A stretch of DNA of 64,000 nucleotides from NCBI RefSeq assembly GCF_006171285.1, contig NZ_CP040889.1, positions 1,178,001 through 1,242,000 of the forward strand. The letters run 5' to 3'. Of the stretch, positions 9,734 through 18,496 are shown piece after piece. The position numbers and the translations under genes are program-made. Source of the DNA: Leclercia adecarboxylata (GTDB lineage: Bacteria; Pseudomonadota; Gammaproteobacteria; Enterobacterales; Enterobacteriaceae). The notes below the pieces were generated by a model. That model was not told the DNA's origin. It saw nothing but the letters and a program-made list of their open reading frames with translations, and searched no databases. Numbering within the stretch: the stretch's first letter is position 1; every line of letters starts with the position of its first letter.

Positions 9734-11072
9734 TTGAGGCCTCTTCGGTCGGTGCGGTCCAGCCTCTCAGATCAATCTTGCCTGTTACAGCTGCGGAAAT
9801 CAGAGCTGTACGGCGTTCTTGAAGTAACCATGTAAATTTAAAAGCCTTGTCCTCAGCGACACTATATTGAGATAGTTTTTGGTTAATTTGTGCACATATC
9901 AATTTTTGCTCTAATAACGGAGGAATAGGTAGTTTTAGCTCTTTAATATGATCCTGTCCGATATTAGGGTCTTTGCGTGTTCCTTCGGCCCCAACCATCC
10001 AATATGGACGGTAGAAACCTGCGAATAAATTCAGAAACTCAGGTATGACTGAATCTGTTGGGAGAATGGCACAAACAGCTTGGTTTGTTGTTGAAGGGAC
10101 ACTTAATAGAGCGTGTTTTCCAATACTCCCAGCACCACCATACATTGCAATGAGTACTGTACCTGGTGGTAATAGTGAACATGCGGTATCTGCAAGTGCC
10201 TGTTCAGTAATTTTGACAGGAATATCACTCAATATGTCATTATTAAGGTCAGTTGTTCTTACCCATGGATAAACACCATCTGCGTAATATTTTTCTTGCT
10301 CTCCAGTATTGGGTGTTGAACCACTTGTTGTCGTTGCAATCCATTTTAATTTCACGAATGCCCAATGCTCTGGTACTTCCCCTAACCACTCGACGCCGGA
10401 ATCTTTCATCACAGCATCAGGGTTCAGACCTTTGGTGACAGCGTGGGAAATCACCGCCTGCCGCTTCTCTTTGAGTAGTTCGATCAGTCGCTGCTGTTTG
10501 GCAATCAGCTTGTCGATACGGGTAGTTTCATAGTCGAGGAAGACGGCTATGGTGCGTTGTTCATTCTGTGAAGGTATGGGTAAGAGTATATTCTTCATCT
10601 CACCGTAATTAGTGCTCCATAAGTCCGCAACAATACCCTTCCCCCATCGGTAAAACTCCTCCTGGAAAGGATAACTTCGCAACAGATGATGGACGAACTG
10701 TGGATGTATGTCTTTTGGCTTCATAACAATACTAATCAGTGAAACAGAACCGTCTCTCTCGGAAAGTCCTGATGAGCCTTTTCTATCCGAACGGCTATTG
10801 ATGACAAAATCACCTGACCTCACCAATTTGCGATTATCACCGGCATCAGTTTTAGCTGCAGTATCAAGTTGGGGGACAATTCCATGTTTTGTAACCGAAA
10901 GAGGTTCAAAATCCTTGTCACTCACTTTTTCTCTACGTTCAAACAGAAACTGTCCCAGCCGTTTTACTTGCCAGGTGAGTGGGACATTTCCAATCCATTG
11001 AGTATCTGAATCCTTATACTCAGGATACTGCTGGTATTTCCCCAGTACTGGCACTTGTTCCATAGTACTCAC
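9726..11072 (-). CDS. hsdS: Type I restriction-modification specificity subunit
   Basis: Recognises the bipartite DNA target and positions HsdM and HsdR. The 448 residues show the usual two target-recognition domains, each opening with a W-(I/L)-G-x-V-P-x-x-W motif (near residues 26 and 230). Each is followed by a helical spacer ([19 protein letters not shown] between the domains). The start is GTG at 11072: GGAGG lies seven bases upstream and the GTGA overlaps the hsdM stop; an ATG three codons later is too far from the GGAGG. The GTG start is itself followed by an AGTACT palindrome. The recognition sequence cannot be deduced from the protein. Confidence 0.94.
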   Translation of the reverse strand: MSTMEQVPVLGKYQQYPEYKDSDTQWIGNVPLTWQVKRLGQFLFERREKVSDKDFEPLSVTKHGIVPQLDTAAKTDAGDNRKLVRSGDFVINSRSDRKGSSGLSERDGSVSLISIVMKPKDIHPQFVHHLLRSYPFQEEFYRWGKGIVADLWSTNYGEMKNILLPIPSQNEQRTIAVFLDYETTRIDKLIAKQQRLIELLKEKRQAVISHAVTKGLNPDAVMKDSGVEWLGEVPEHWAFVKLKWIATTTSGSTPNTGEQEKYYADGVYPWVRTTDLNNDILSDIPVKITEQALADTACSLLPPGTVLIAMYGGAGSIGKHALLSVPSTTNQAVCAILPTDSVIPEFLNLFAGFYRPYWMVGAEGTRKDPNIGQDHIKELKLPIPPLLEQKLICAQINQKLSQYSVAEDKAFKFTWLLQERRTALISAAVTGKIDLRGWTAPTEEASNG

Positions 11073-13045
11073 GAATGCACCTCCGCCAGCAGTTGCATGA
11101 TGTCACGGGCTACTGCATCAAGGTCAGCATCGATAGCAGCCAGGTCACGCGGTGGCTGGTACTGATAGAAGTGGCGGTTAAAGGGAATTTCATAGCCGAC
11201 AATCCCCACCTGACCGTCCAGTGGGTCGGTCTTACTGGTATCAATCCACGCATCCGGTACATGTGGCAGTACTTCACGTTTGAAGTACTCGTGAATATCC
11301 TCGCCCAACGGCACGTTTTCGTTATCACGTAGGTCCGCGTTCGCTTCCGGTTCGCCTTTGGTCCTGCATACCTCAGCTTCATCATCCTGCTCAGCCAGAT
11401 GATTCACTAGTACCTTGAATACCGGAGCAGGTAACTTCACATCGCCTAAGGCTCTGGTGAATTGCTTTTTGAACTTATCACGCGACAGTAATTTTTCATC
11501 AGTAAAGCTCGCCAGAGCTGCCAGGATAGCTTCCTGTAAAGTGCCATCCAGTTTCACCCAGGCTTTGTCGGCTTGCAGGTTTGCCAGTCGTTCCGTGTCA
11601 TGTGGATAAAACGCCAGTTTCAGTGGACGATCTACTGTAATACGGCGATAACCAAAGGCAGTATTCCGGAAGATTTTAGCAATCGGGCTTTCTTCATAGC
11701 GGCTGTACAGACTGACAATTTCTTTCAGTACTTCATCGCTCAGGTACTTACGCTTACTGCCCAAGGACTTACGCATCGGGGAGTGCATGTCGCTGGCGTT
11801 AATCAGCAGTACTTTGCCTTTCCGCTCTGTGGGCTTGTGATTCGACAGTACCCAGACATAGGTGGCAATGCCCGTGTTGTAGAACATGTCTGTCGGTAGT
11901 GCGACAAGTGCATCCAGCAGATCATTTTCCAAAATGTAACGGCGGATCTCACTCTCACCACTCCCTGCACCACCGGTAAACAGTGGTGAACCATTAAGTA
12001 TGATGCCAATACGGGAGCCAGCACTGTCAGTACTGGGCTGCTGCATCTTCGAAATGAGGTGCATCAGGAACAGCAGTGAGCCATCAGACACACGCGGCAG
12101 GCCTGGACCAAAACGACCATTGAATCCCTGCTGGTCAGCTTCGGCACGTACCTGTTTCTCAACTTTTTTCCAGTCTACACCGAAAGGGGGATTCGACAGG
12201 CAGTAATCGAAGCGGTTGAATCGTAGCTGGTCATCGGAAAGGGTATTGCCAAGTTTGATGTTGCTGATGTCCTGACCTTTGATCAGCATGTCGGCTTTAC
12301 AGATAGCGTAGGACTCCGGGTTCAACTCCTGGCCGAAGGTGGCAAGGCGAGCTGCCGGGTTCAGTTCATGCAGGTATTCCATACCGCAGGAAAGGAAGCC
12401 ACCAGTTCCCGCAGTCGGGTCATAGATAGAACGAACGACACCAGGTTTAGCCAGAGCATCATCATCACCAGAGAACACCAGGGAAGTCGTCAAACGCACA
12501 ATATCACGAGGGGTGAAGTGTTCCCCTGCGGTTTCGTTCGAACTTTCTGCAAAGCGGCGGATCAGCTCTTCAAACACCAGACCCATGTGGTAGTTATCGA
12601 CAGCTTCAGGCGATAGGTCAACCGTTGCAAAGGAACGAGATACTTTATAAAGCAGGTCTGCATCTTCCAGCAGGGTAATGCTGGCCTCGAAGTTAAAGTG
12701 TTCGAACACCTCACGGGCATCCTTCGAGAAAGCCCGCACATAGGCATCCAGGTTATCACCGACATGGTTCTCACCCAGTTTGCCTAACTCCAGCGGAGAC
12801 GTGTTATAGAACGCCTGACCTGATGCGTTGAGCAGTAATTTATCCCTGGCAAGATCCGGTAATGCCTTTGTACTTTCTACAGTTGCCAGTACCTGAGCTT
12901 TAGTGGGAGCCAGTACGGACTCAAGACGCCGTAGTACAGTGAAGGGCAGGATAATGCGTCCGTACTGGGATTGTTTGAAATCGCCACGTAGCAGGTCAGC
13001 AACGGACCAGATCAAGCTGGCTAATGAAGAGATATTGGTTGTCAT
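11069..13045 (-). CDS. hsdM: Type I restriction-modification N6-adenine methyltransferase subunit
   Basis: Methylates adenine in the target and licenses self DNA. The 658-residue protein has an HsdM N-terminal helical domain (about 10-140), GEHFTPR (174-180), the SAM-binding DPTAGTGGF (209-217) and the catalytic NPPF (285-288). It is longer than the roughly 500-residue classical HsdM because of an extended C-terminal part with a [12 protein letters not shown] segment. It is the first gene of the hsdM-hsdS-hsdR operon. The gene order and 4-8 bp overlaps suggest modification is made before restriction. Confidence 0.95.
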   Translation of the reverse strand: MTTNISSLASLIWSVADLLRGDFKQSQYGRIILPFTVLRRLESVLAPTKAQVLATVESTKALPDLARDKLLLNASGQAFYNTSPLELGKLGENHVGDNLDAYVRAFSKDAREVFEHFNFEASITLLEDADLLYKVSRSFATVDLSPEAVDNYHMGLVFEELIRRFAESSNETAGEHFTPRDIVRLTTSLVFSGDDDALAKPGVVRSIYDPTAGTGGFLSCGMEYLHELNPAARLATFGQELNPESYAICKADMLIKGQDISNIKLGNTLSDDQLRFNRFDYCLSNPPFGVDWKKVEKQVRAEADQQGFNGRFGPGLPRVSDGSLLFLMHLISKMQQPSTDSAGSRIGIILNGSPLFTGGAGSGESEIRRYILENDLLDALVALPTDMFYNTGIATYVWVLSNHKPTERKGKVLLINASDMHSPMRKSLGSKRKYLSDEVLKEIVSLYSRYEESPIAKIFRNTAFGYRRITVDRPLKLAFYPHDTERLANLQADKAWVKLDGTLQEAILAALASFTDEKLLSRDKFKKQFTRALGDVKLPAPVFKVLVNHLAEQDDEAEVCRTKGEPEANADLRDNENVPLGEDIHEYFKREVLPHVPDAWIDTSKTDPLDGQVGIVGYEIPFNRHFYQYQPPRDLAAIDADLDAVARDIMQLLAEVHS

Positions 13046-13225
13046 CAGGAAAATCCGGGGATTAGAAATAATTGCCTGAGAGGATACTGCTCAGGCTCCT
13101 GACGGACAAGAGATTATACCCACCTTGTATTGACCTCAGCAGGGTTTCAGTACTGCAACATTACATCAATTATGTCTTTAGGTAGGAGTCGGTGATTTTC
13201 CTCTCGTTCCGCATATTAACTAAAT

Positions 13226-13340
13226 GATGTTGCGATAAAGTATACTAATTCGCAACATCAGAAATCACCCCGCCAGTCTGCATTAAGTGTTGCGAAATGC
13301 CTTGCTTTTTCATCGCAACACGCCATAATAAATCGCAACA
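13226..13340. other. Predicted res site of the serine resolvase
   Basis: Three groups of the half-site TGTTGCGA/TCGCAACA lie just upstream of the resolvase gene. Site I (13228-13257) is a 30-bp dyad centred on GTATAC, similar in layout to the gamma-delta/Tn3 crossover site (TGT..GATAA arms). Site II (13288-13320) is a 33-bp dyad. A lone half-site is at 13333-13340. A shorter crossover site plus a longer accessory site beside the recombinase gene is the standard resolvase arrangement. Together with the hsdM promoter it fills the 330-bp gap 13046-13375. Confidence 0.75.
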
Positions 13341-13375
13341 CACAAATCGATACAAAACTCTTCTCTAGGAATTAC

Positions 13376-13954
13376 ATGGCACACATAGCTTACATTCGTG
13401 TTTCATCAGTTCAGCAATCCACAGAGCGACAACTGGTTGATACAGGCATAGTTTTCGATAAAATCTTTACAGAGAAGGCGAGTGCTAAGGATACCTCTCG
13501 TGAAGCTTTCACTATGATGATGGAGTACATACGCGAGGGGGACACCTTGCATGTACATGATATCTCCCGGATGTGCCGTTCTACTTCTGACCTGCTGAGT
13601 ACGGTTGAAACACTGACAAAACGCGGAGTGACTATTCAATTTCATAAAGAAGGGATCAAAACGGGTGACAGCTCGCCTACGGGCAATCTTGTTCTAACGC
13701 TATTGGCTGGTATTGCTCAAATGGAAAGAGAGCAGCTTTTGCTGCGTCAACGCGAGGGATATGAGGCAGCAAAAGCTGCTGGGCGTATTGCCGGACGTGG
13801 AAATGGAAGAGGTGTCGACCGTACTGGAATTTATGCTGCACTTGCTCGTGGTGAATCGGTAAGATCAATCGCGAGTGCGTTCGAAGTTAGCACCAATACA
13901 ATCAGCCGGATCAAGAAAGAAATGGCAGGGGTATACAGCATTACAGCAAAGTGA
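13376..13954 (+). CDS. Serine recombinase, resolvase type
   Basis: Cuts and rejoins DNA at res through a serine nucleophile, most likely resolving dimers of the circular element. The 192 residues comprise a catalytic domain with YIRVSS (catalytic Ser10), the arginine-rich DISRMCRS segment and SPTGNLVLTLLAGIAQMERE. A C-terminal helix-turn-helix follows (about 150-185, SVRSIASAFEVSTNTISRIKKE). The short length fits resolvase/invertase enzymes rather than large serine integrases. AGGA lies 8 bases before the ATG. It is divergent from hsdM. Confidence 0.9.
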   Translation: MAHIAYIRVSSVQQSTERQLVDTGIVFDKIFTEKASAKDTSREAFTMMMEYIREGDTLHVHDISRMCRSTSDLLSTVETLTKRGVTIQFHKEGIKTGDSSPTGNLVLTLLAGIAQMEREQLLLRQREGYEAAKAAGRIAGRGNGRGVDRTGIYAALARGESVRSIASAFEVSTNTISRIKKEMAGVYSITAK

Positions 13955-14117
13955 CAGTACTGTTCTGTGCGGGGCTGTAATGTTATGGGGCAGGATGGAT
14001 AGGATTTGTCGTCTTCCCCGCCCCAGTACTACCAAACATCAACAAACTACTATTACAGTACTAATGCGAGAGCAGCATTTTATAAGCAGGCTGGCAGTAT
14101 TGTAACAGCCGTACCAT

Positions 14118-14372
14118 TCACTCTACCTCAACACTAACCCCCCCACGCTGATACCGTAAAATGAAACGGAAAACTTTATCGCAAACCACGTTCGAGGTTG
14201 TTTCAAAGAACCAGCTGATATCTGTTTTTACATGATCTACCCGGTCGCATTCATATCCTGAATGTCGAATCATTGCCTGAACCTGCTCAGCTTCCGCTTG
14301 TGAGGCCCTTACATCAGTAGCAAGAACAGAGAATGAGGTTAAAAATAAACATAACACGATGATTTTAAACAT
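14118..14372 (-). CDS. Small putative exported protein (84 aa)
   Basis: Not recognised. The first ~23 residues look like a Sec signal peptide (MFKIIVLCLFLTSFSVLATD), leaving a mature peptide of about 60 residues with two cysteines that could form a disulfide in the periplasm. The ribosome-binding sequence is weak (GGAT about 10 bases upstream). It stands alone between the resolvase and a structured non-coding region. It could be an entry-exclusion, immunity or toxin-type peptide, but nothing in the sequence shows which. Confidence 0.5.
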   Translation of the reverse strand: MFKIIVLCLFLTSFSVLATDVRASQAEAEQVQAMIRHSGYECDRVDHVKTDISWFFETTSNVVCDKVFRFILRYQRGGVSVEVE

Positions 14373-15255
14373 TAAAAAGCATCCGTTCTCAATGAGTTAA
14401 GTACCCAGTAGATTGTCGTCTGATAAACTTATATAGATAAAAGCGATCGAAATCAATAAATCGATCGATTAAACTGATTAATATTGTTATTAGTAGCCTT
14501 CGATACAAGGACGACATACGTGAGACGTTTACGGGATGACTAGCGTGGCAAAGGCATTGACAGTACCTTTCTTAATAACTCTGTAAGGGGCTGTAATGAC
14601 AGTTTTTAGATGACCAGATGGATCTGGTCATACAGATGACCCTATACGTTTCGCCCACGTGAAATGCACCATCATGGAAAACAAAAGGTGGGTTTCAAAA
14701 AGCGAAAATTAACTCCCTTATAGATATATAAGGCACTTAATTTTCGCATTACTTAAAACATGATTCTGAGCTATTTCTGAAAAAACAAACACAGAATATT
14801 ATTCAGATCGCGTAAGCGGGCTGAATAATATTCTGTGTTCGGCATCAGGTTTGAGCGAATGCGATAACCTGATTCTAGATGTGTCTATAATGATTTTGAG
14901 GCACAATCTCGCTTGGCGAGTTCGGCCTGTTCTTCGAAAACTCGCTTCGCTTCGTTTTCTGTGAACTGATCTTTTTTATTAGTAGCAGTTAATTAAGTGC
15001 TTTTAACTTATATTCGCTTCGCTCATTGCGTTTCTTGAGTACTGACGCCCTTTCACTTGCTCGCTTTGCTCACTGCGTCCGGTTGCATGCTCGTGTTCAA
15101 CTCGCCAACAGTACTGTAAAGGGTTTTGTTATTCATCCTCACTCCTAAGCTACACGATTCAGGTTATTACCATGAAGGTGCATTTCACATGCAACAGCAC
15201 TGCCAATTCTCTTCAAACTCCCATACTCAACTCATAATACACCTATAAAAAAACG
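14373..15255. other. Non-coding region with consecutive hairpins (candidate origin or structured RNA)
   Basis: No convincing gene in about 880 bp, but dense secondary structure: a 22-bp palindrome at 14610-14631 (ATGACCAGAT/ATCTGGTCAT); a 46-bp nested palindrome at 14702-14747; a perfect 19-bp stem with 14-base loop at 14788-14839; an 8-bp stem at 14844-14873. A further 19-bp inverted repeat with one mismatch joins about 14658-14676 (GTGAAATGCACC) to about 15171-15189 (GGTGCATTTCAC), enclosing the lot. Repeated TCGCTTCGCT/TCGCTTTGCT stretches follow at 14.94-15.08 kb. The layout suits a replication or transfer origin or a folded RNA. It lies just beyond the 3' end of the helicase-like gene. 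Confidence 0.55.
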
Positions 15256-15286
15256 CAAAAAGGCCGCGTTTAGCGGCCTTTTTTTG
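15256..15286. terminator. Bidirectional rho-independent terminator at the end of the ATPase gene
   Basis: The stem AGGCCGC with GCGGCCT, flanked by A-run and T-run on both sides, overlaps the TAA stop codon of the ATPase gene. It can therefore end transcripts from either strand. Confidence 0.85.
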
Positions 15287-16781
15287 CACGTATTTTCTCT
15301 AGGAAATACTTCTCTCGCGTTGTCAATTTACGTGTTTCACCTGACATTTTGTGTTCTTTGCAGATCCATGCTGTAACACGATCTGAATTGTCTCCATTGT
15401 TCTTGCTCAGATACTTTCGAAACTTCGTGCTCAGCTCAGCCTCATCAGGAGTCATAATCGCACTGCCAGCGGGACGGCCTTTGGCTTTACCACTGCTTTT
15501 GCTTATCCCTATATTTTTGAACTCAATATCGGTACTGTACAGGCTTAAACTCTCAGCCTGCTTCTTATCAAAAACATACAAAATCATCTTCTCAGTACTA
15601 TTCTTATCACGCAGCACACCACGGAACATAAACTGTACGATAGCTTCGATTTCACGCCAGTAAGTAATTTCCGTTCTGCTGATACCGAACTGTTGTTGCA
15701 CCATACCGACCTCTTGAGGTGATGGTTTTAGGCTAGAACACCATACAGCCTGGCGTATATGCTTATAGTCATTTATGCCTCGACTAGTAGTACTGATACG
15801 TTGTCCAGGTAAAGAGAAACCACCATCGACAATTATGTCATTAGCTGCCCAAAAGTAATCGTCTTGGATGTTATTCAGGCAATACTTCCTAAACTTCTCA
15901 ATGTCGTCTTTCCCTTGAGGTGATTGTGCATATGTACTGGTTAATTCACGTTCAGATACATATACAATTTTTAGACGGTTATCAATCACTGGTGCCATAG
16001 AACTGAAATCAAACCCTGTATAGGGCTCGAAAAGTTCAGGAGAACATTTATATAACAAGCTATTCGTAAAGTTGTTGGCGAAAAATACTATATCAAGTTC
16101 TCTGTACCGTGCCAAATCGTTATATCCCAGTATCTGTAGTTGTACCATTTTTGGTTTTTTACTTTTGTCCTGTTCTTGTCCTATGAACTGCTCAATACTA
16201 TTCTCTGGGTTCAAAAATGACTTATGAATTATTATATGATCGCAGTGCTTCAAACCCGCCAAATCCCGCTTGAGGAGTGTATCAAGCCTATCATCAGTAT
16301 CGATACAAGCGTCAAGATTTAGCTTCACTTCAATATTGTTCGAATTGGTATTCTGAACTCCCAGTACTGGCACTGGACATATCGAGTTCATCGCTACATT
16401 CCAGTTGCTGCCAGTTTTAACGAGGATCATCATCGATACCCAACACGTAGTGACATCATCAATCAAACATTTATGATTTTTATATATAGTCGGGTTGAGG
16501 CGGAAAAACATCTTGTCGGTAATTCCAATGACTACATTGCTCTTTATCGCATCAATTATTCGTTGTTCAAGAGACTCAGAGTACTGAAGATCATCAGAGC
16601 TCGTGATTATTTTAGCTGGGTGAATATCTTTCAAGGTTTGATGTAGTAACTTTTTTGTTTCCTGTACTACGATGAGACATTTTCCACCTTGACTATATTC
16701 ACAAATATGATTCTGAATCAAATCACGCATATGTGTAGTTTTACCAGAACCTGGAGGTGCATCGACAAATGGTATTTTCAT
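15270..16781 (-). CDS. Putative SF2 helicase-like ATPase of the element
   Basis: No named family recognised. The 503 residues start with a P-loop (DAPPGSGKTT, residues 8-16). There follow a motif Ia-like CLIVVQETKKLL, a Walker B-like CLIDDV (105-110, DD instead of DEAx), a motif V-like STTSRGIND (330-338) and a motif VI-like QFMFRGVLR (383-391). This order fits a superfamily 2 helicase or translocase. The basic C-terminal 60 residues may bind DNA. GGGAG lies just before the ATG, and a GGTTCTT/AAGAACC hairpin (16804-16827) sits in the leader. Neighbours suggest element replication or maintenance (inference); a defence ATPase is an alternative. Confidence 0.75.
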   Translation of the reverse strand: MKIPFVDAPPGSGKTTHMRDLIQNHICEYSQGGKCLIVVQETKKLLHQTLKDIHPAKIITSSDDLQYSESLEQRIIDAIKSNVVIGITDKMFFRLNPTIYKNHKCLIDDVTTCWVSMMILVKTGSNWNVAMNSICPVPVLGVQNTNSNNIEVKLNLDACIDTDDRLDTLLKRDLAGLKHCDHIIIHKSFLNPENSIEQFIGQEQDKSKKPKMVQLQILGYNDLARYRELDIVFFANNFTNSLLYKCSPELFEPYTGFDFSSMAPVIDNRLKIVYVSERELTSTYAQSPQGKDDIEKFRKYCLNNIQDDYFWAANDIIVDGGFSLPGQRISTTSRGINDYKHIRQAVWCSSLKPSPQEVGMVQQQFGISRTEITYWREIEAIVQFMFRGVLRDKNSTEKMILYVFDKKQAESLSLYSTDIEFKNIGISKSSGKAKGRPAGSAIMTPDEAELSTKFRKYLSKNNGDNSDRVTAWICKEHKMSGETRKLTTREKYFLEKIRAKKGR

Positions 16782-16916
16782 ACTTTACTCCCTTATGTGT
16801 ATTGGTTCTTTTCTTCCGGTAAGAACCTGGATTATTGATTTAACAGAAATATTAGCTTTATGAAGTGAATGATGGCACTTCGTTAGTAATTATTATTTTC
16901 AGTGAGAGTTGGTATT

Positions 16917-16956
16917 ACTATCACGCACATTAGCAAGATAGTGGTATTGATAGTGA
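16917..16956. promoter_or_regulatory. ACTATC repeats upstream of the ATPase gene (possible operator)
   Basis: Three copies of ACTATC/GATAGT (16917-16924 inverted, 16937-16944, 16949-16956) lie within 40 bp in the spacer between the ribbon-helix-helix gene and the ATPase gene. Short repeated half-sites are typical of ribbon-helix-helix operators, so autogenous or copy-number control is possible. No experimental basis. Confidence 0.35.
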
Positions 16957-17037
16957 TTCCTCTTTTAAAGGAATTTTCGCACAAGTTTGTGTAAGGCAAT
17001 TAATGTGGTTTTGAGGTCATTAATTTGGGCTAATAAA

Positions 17038-17184
17038 TTAGCCCATGATTTGTTTGTGATTAATGAGGTACTGCATTGCGGCTGAACGATTTTGTGCAAT
17101 GCCATCAGAAATCATTCTATCCAGTACAGCAAGTTGCCTTTCGTTAAGCCGCAAACTGAGCTGCTCTTTCTTTTTTTCTTTCAT
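17038..17184 (-). CDS. Small ribbon-helix-helix DNA-binding protein (48 aa)
   Basis: A short gene with a strong GAGGAATAA sequence directly before its ATG. The product begins MKEKKKEQLSLRLNERQLAV, which gives a basic N-terminus and the QLSLRL beta-strand. The helices LNERQLAVLDRMISDG and NRSAAMQYLINH follow. This strand-helix-helix order is that of the CopG/Arc fold, which binds DNA as a dimer through the strand. It lies 256 bp upstream of the helicase-like gene on the same strand, the relationship seen for copG-type repressors and replication genes. It is the best candidate in the element for a dedicated DNA-binding protein besides the recombinases. Confidence 0.75.
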   Translation of the reverse strand: MKEKKKEQLSLRLNERQLAVLDRMISDGIAQNRSAAMQYLINHKQIMG

Positions 17185-17490
17185 TTATTCCTCGCGATGA
17201 AAACTAACCTCTTTAGCCAGAGGGTTATCTAATAATAATTATGGACTTACAATGAAGGTTGTTACTACTTTGATTTACTGATGATTGTACCATCATAGAG
17301 TCTTTTCATTTCACTGAATTGTCATTATATTTACACTACTTGCATGATTGATCCAGCAGGGGACACTCACATGATAATTATATTCATAGCTATTCTGCTA
17401 TGATTATCCACGGCATAATATATTCTAGAAGTACAAAATACTGGTAGATCACCAGTACTGTACTTTGAGAATACTGCATATGAGTTCAGA
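17185..17490. other. AT-rich spacer with hairpins (306 bp)
   Basis: No gene supported. It holds an AACCTCT/AGAGGGTT hairpin directly upstream of the ribbon-helix-helix gene (about 17209-17230), a 36-bp imperfect palindrome around 17373-17408 (core CATAGC/GCTATG) and one CAGTACTG at 17453-17460. Confidence 0.5.
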
Positions 17491-17658
17491 TTAGTTTTTA
17501 TTGTTTTCGTCATCATCTCTTTTTTTGAGAGCTTGCGTGCATGCTTCTGAGTCACGGTTTATATCAATCCCGAAGCGAGGACCATCTCTCTCAACAAGAT
17601 ACCCTGAAGTTTTCATGCGTTGAAGAGCATCCTCTACTACATTTTGTATTTTTTTCAT
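17491..17658 (-). CDS. Hypothetical protein (55 aa)
   Basis: Not recognised. The ATG at 17658 follows AGAGG by a normal distance. The product begins MKKIQNVVEDALQRMKTSGY and continues LVERDGPRFGIDINRDSEAC; it ends in a charged DDDENNKN tail. The N-terminal half is an amphipathic helix. It is the most upstream of three minus-strand genes (this, the ribbon-helix-helix gene, the ATPase gene). Evidence is the start signal and the absence of any competing gene, not homology. Confidence 0.5.
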   Translation of the reverse strand: MKKIQNVVEDALQRMKTSGYLVERDGPRFGIDINRDSEACTQALKKRDDDENNKN

Positions 17659-17966
17659 ATATTGACCTCTGATGTTAGCAACTTTAATGCAGAGAATATA
17701 ATTTCACACTGCTTTCCTTTATTTATATGTTCGCCATGCAATATCGCTATCTGCTGTTAAGTACTTAATGGTTTAGCTATAAGATTCGACAGGAAAGAAC
17801 AAACACGTGAATCTCAAACGTTGAAACCTTATCGCACTGCCAGAATGTCATTCAGGCTCGATTCGTTGTACAGCATTTGTAAGTTCAAGATTTTGGGAAA
17901 GCGGGTGGTACTGTATCAGTACTATCCCTCGACCAAAGCAGCCTGAGAGCTTTCGAACGATGACTT

Positions 17967-18170
17967 TATTGTAACATCACTTCCCAGATCATCCCGTTTT
18001 AGTCCTACCCCCGCGAAACCCTGCTTGAAGCTTGGCGATACGATGTCCCTTACGCTGTCAGTACTGATAGTAGGTATTGTAACACTGCCAAGCAGTTCAT
18101 CCCGTCTCATGCCCCTGCTTTAACCTGCTGCATCCTCATCGATACTATGCCCGTCACGTTGTCAGTACTG
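17967..18170. repeat. Two diverged tandem units of ~100 bp, each ending in CAGTACTG
   Basis: Each unit opens with TATTGTAACA...CATCCCGT (17967-17997 and 18075-18105), passes a CCTGCTT and a GATACKATG stretch, and closes with TGTCAGTACTG (18057-18067 and 18161-18171). The second unit runs into inverted repeat A. The unit end is thus present three times in the element, counting the copy at 6321-6351. The surrounding stretch 17659-18139 holds no supported gene. Confidence 0.6.
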
Positions 18171-18390
18171 GTTCAGTACTGAATATTTCCATCCACGCGA
18201 TGAGTGCTTCAGGCTATGTATGGTAAAATCATGTAGAAATCATGTACAACAAACTAGCTATGCAAGTCTGCTGATGATTATAACTTATTGATATTTTAGG
18301 TTACTTGCCAACTCTTGAGTGCGAGAGTTCAGTACTGGCCGCTTTAGGCAGTACTCGAAGACGAGTAGCCAGTACTGGAAGATGAATAAC
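18140..18390 (-). repeat. Inverted repeat A, right copy (251 bp)
   Basis: Reverse complement of 6101-6351. Together they bound the 12.3 kb cargo module. The final 16 bases are the internal att core. Confidence 0.95.
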
Positions 18391-18496
18391 CAGTACTGAA
18401 AGGTTGGAGGTCATTGTGGCTTCCAGCCTTTTATTTCAATGTGTTATATAGTTTTCGGCGTCTTCATAGTGAATCGAGGATTCTCTATGATCATGT
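18375..18496 (+). repeat. Inverted repeat B, inner copy (122 bp)
   Basis: Perfect inverted copy of 19683-19804. It carries a second copy of the integrase promoter region, ribosome-binding site and first codons, pointing rightwards into the integrase 3' end. Confidence 0.95.

Larger units (their letters stand above)
18140..18496 (-). other. Complete internal attP site, inverted relative to attL and attR
   Basis: Read on the minus strand, 18496-18375 is identical to the element's right end (19683-19804) and 18374-18140 continues as the element's left end (6117-6351). This is exactly the joint expected in the circular form. The core GTTATTCATCTTCCAG is at 18390-18375 (minus). Two CAGTACTG palindromes (18370-18377 and 18391-18398) flank a 13-bp core stretch. 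Confidence 0.85.

Noticed and set aside
9726..11072. Phase-variable, invertible hsdS driven by the serine recombinase
   Set aside because: There is a single complete hsdS and no second or partial hsdS copy or inverted repeat within it; the recombinase has its own res site upstream.
14600..16781. Retron-like arrangement (structured RNA beside a gene)
   Set aside because: The adjacent protein is a P-loop ATPase; no reverse transcriptase motif (YxDD) is present anywhere in the element.
17367..17555. 62-codon minus-strand frame
   Set aside because: It overlaps the better supported 55-aa gene (17491-17658) in another frame and has no convincing ribosome-binding site.
17922..18110. 62-codon minus-strand frame over the tandem units
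   Set aside because: Its repeated peptide follows from the DNA repeat; no ribosome-binding site at a usable distance. Kept as repeat only.
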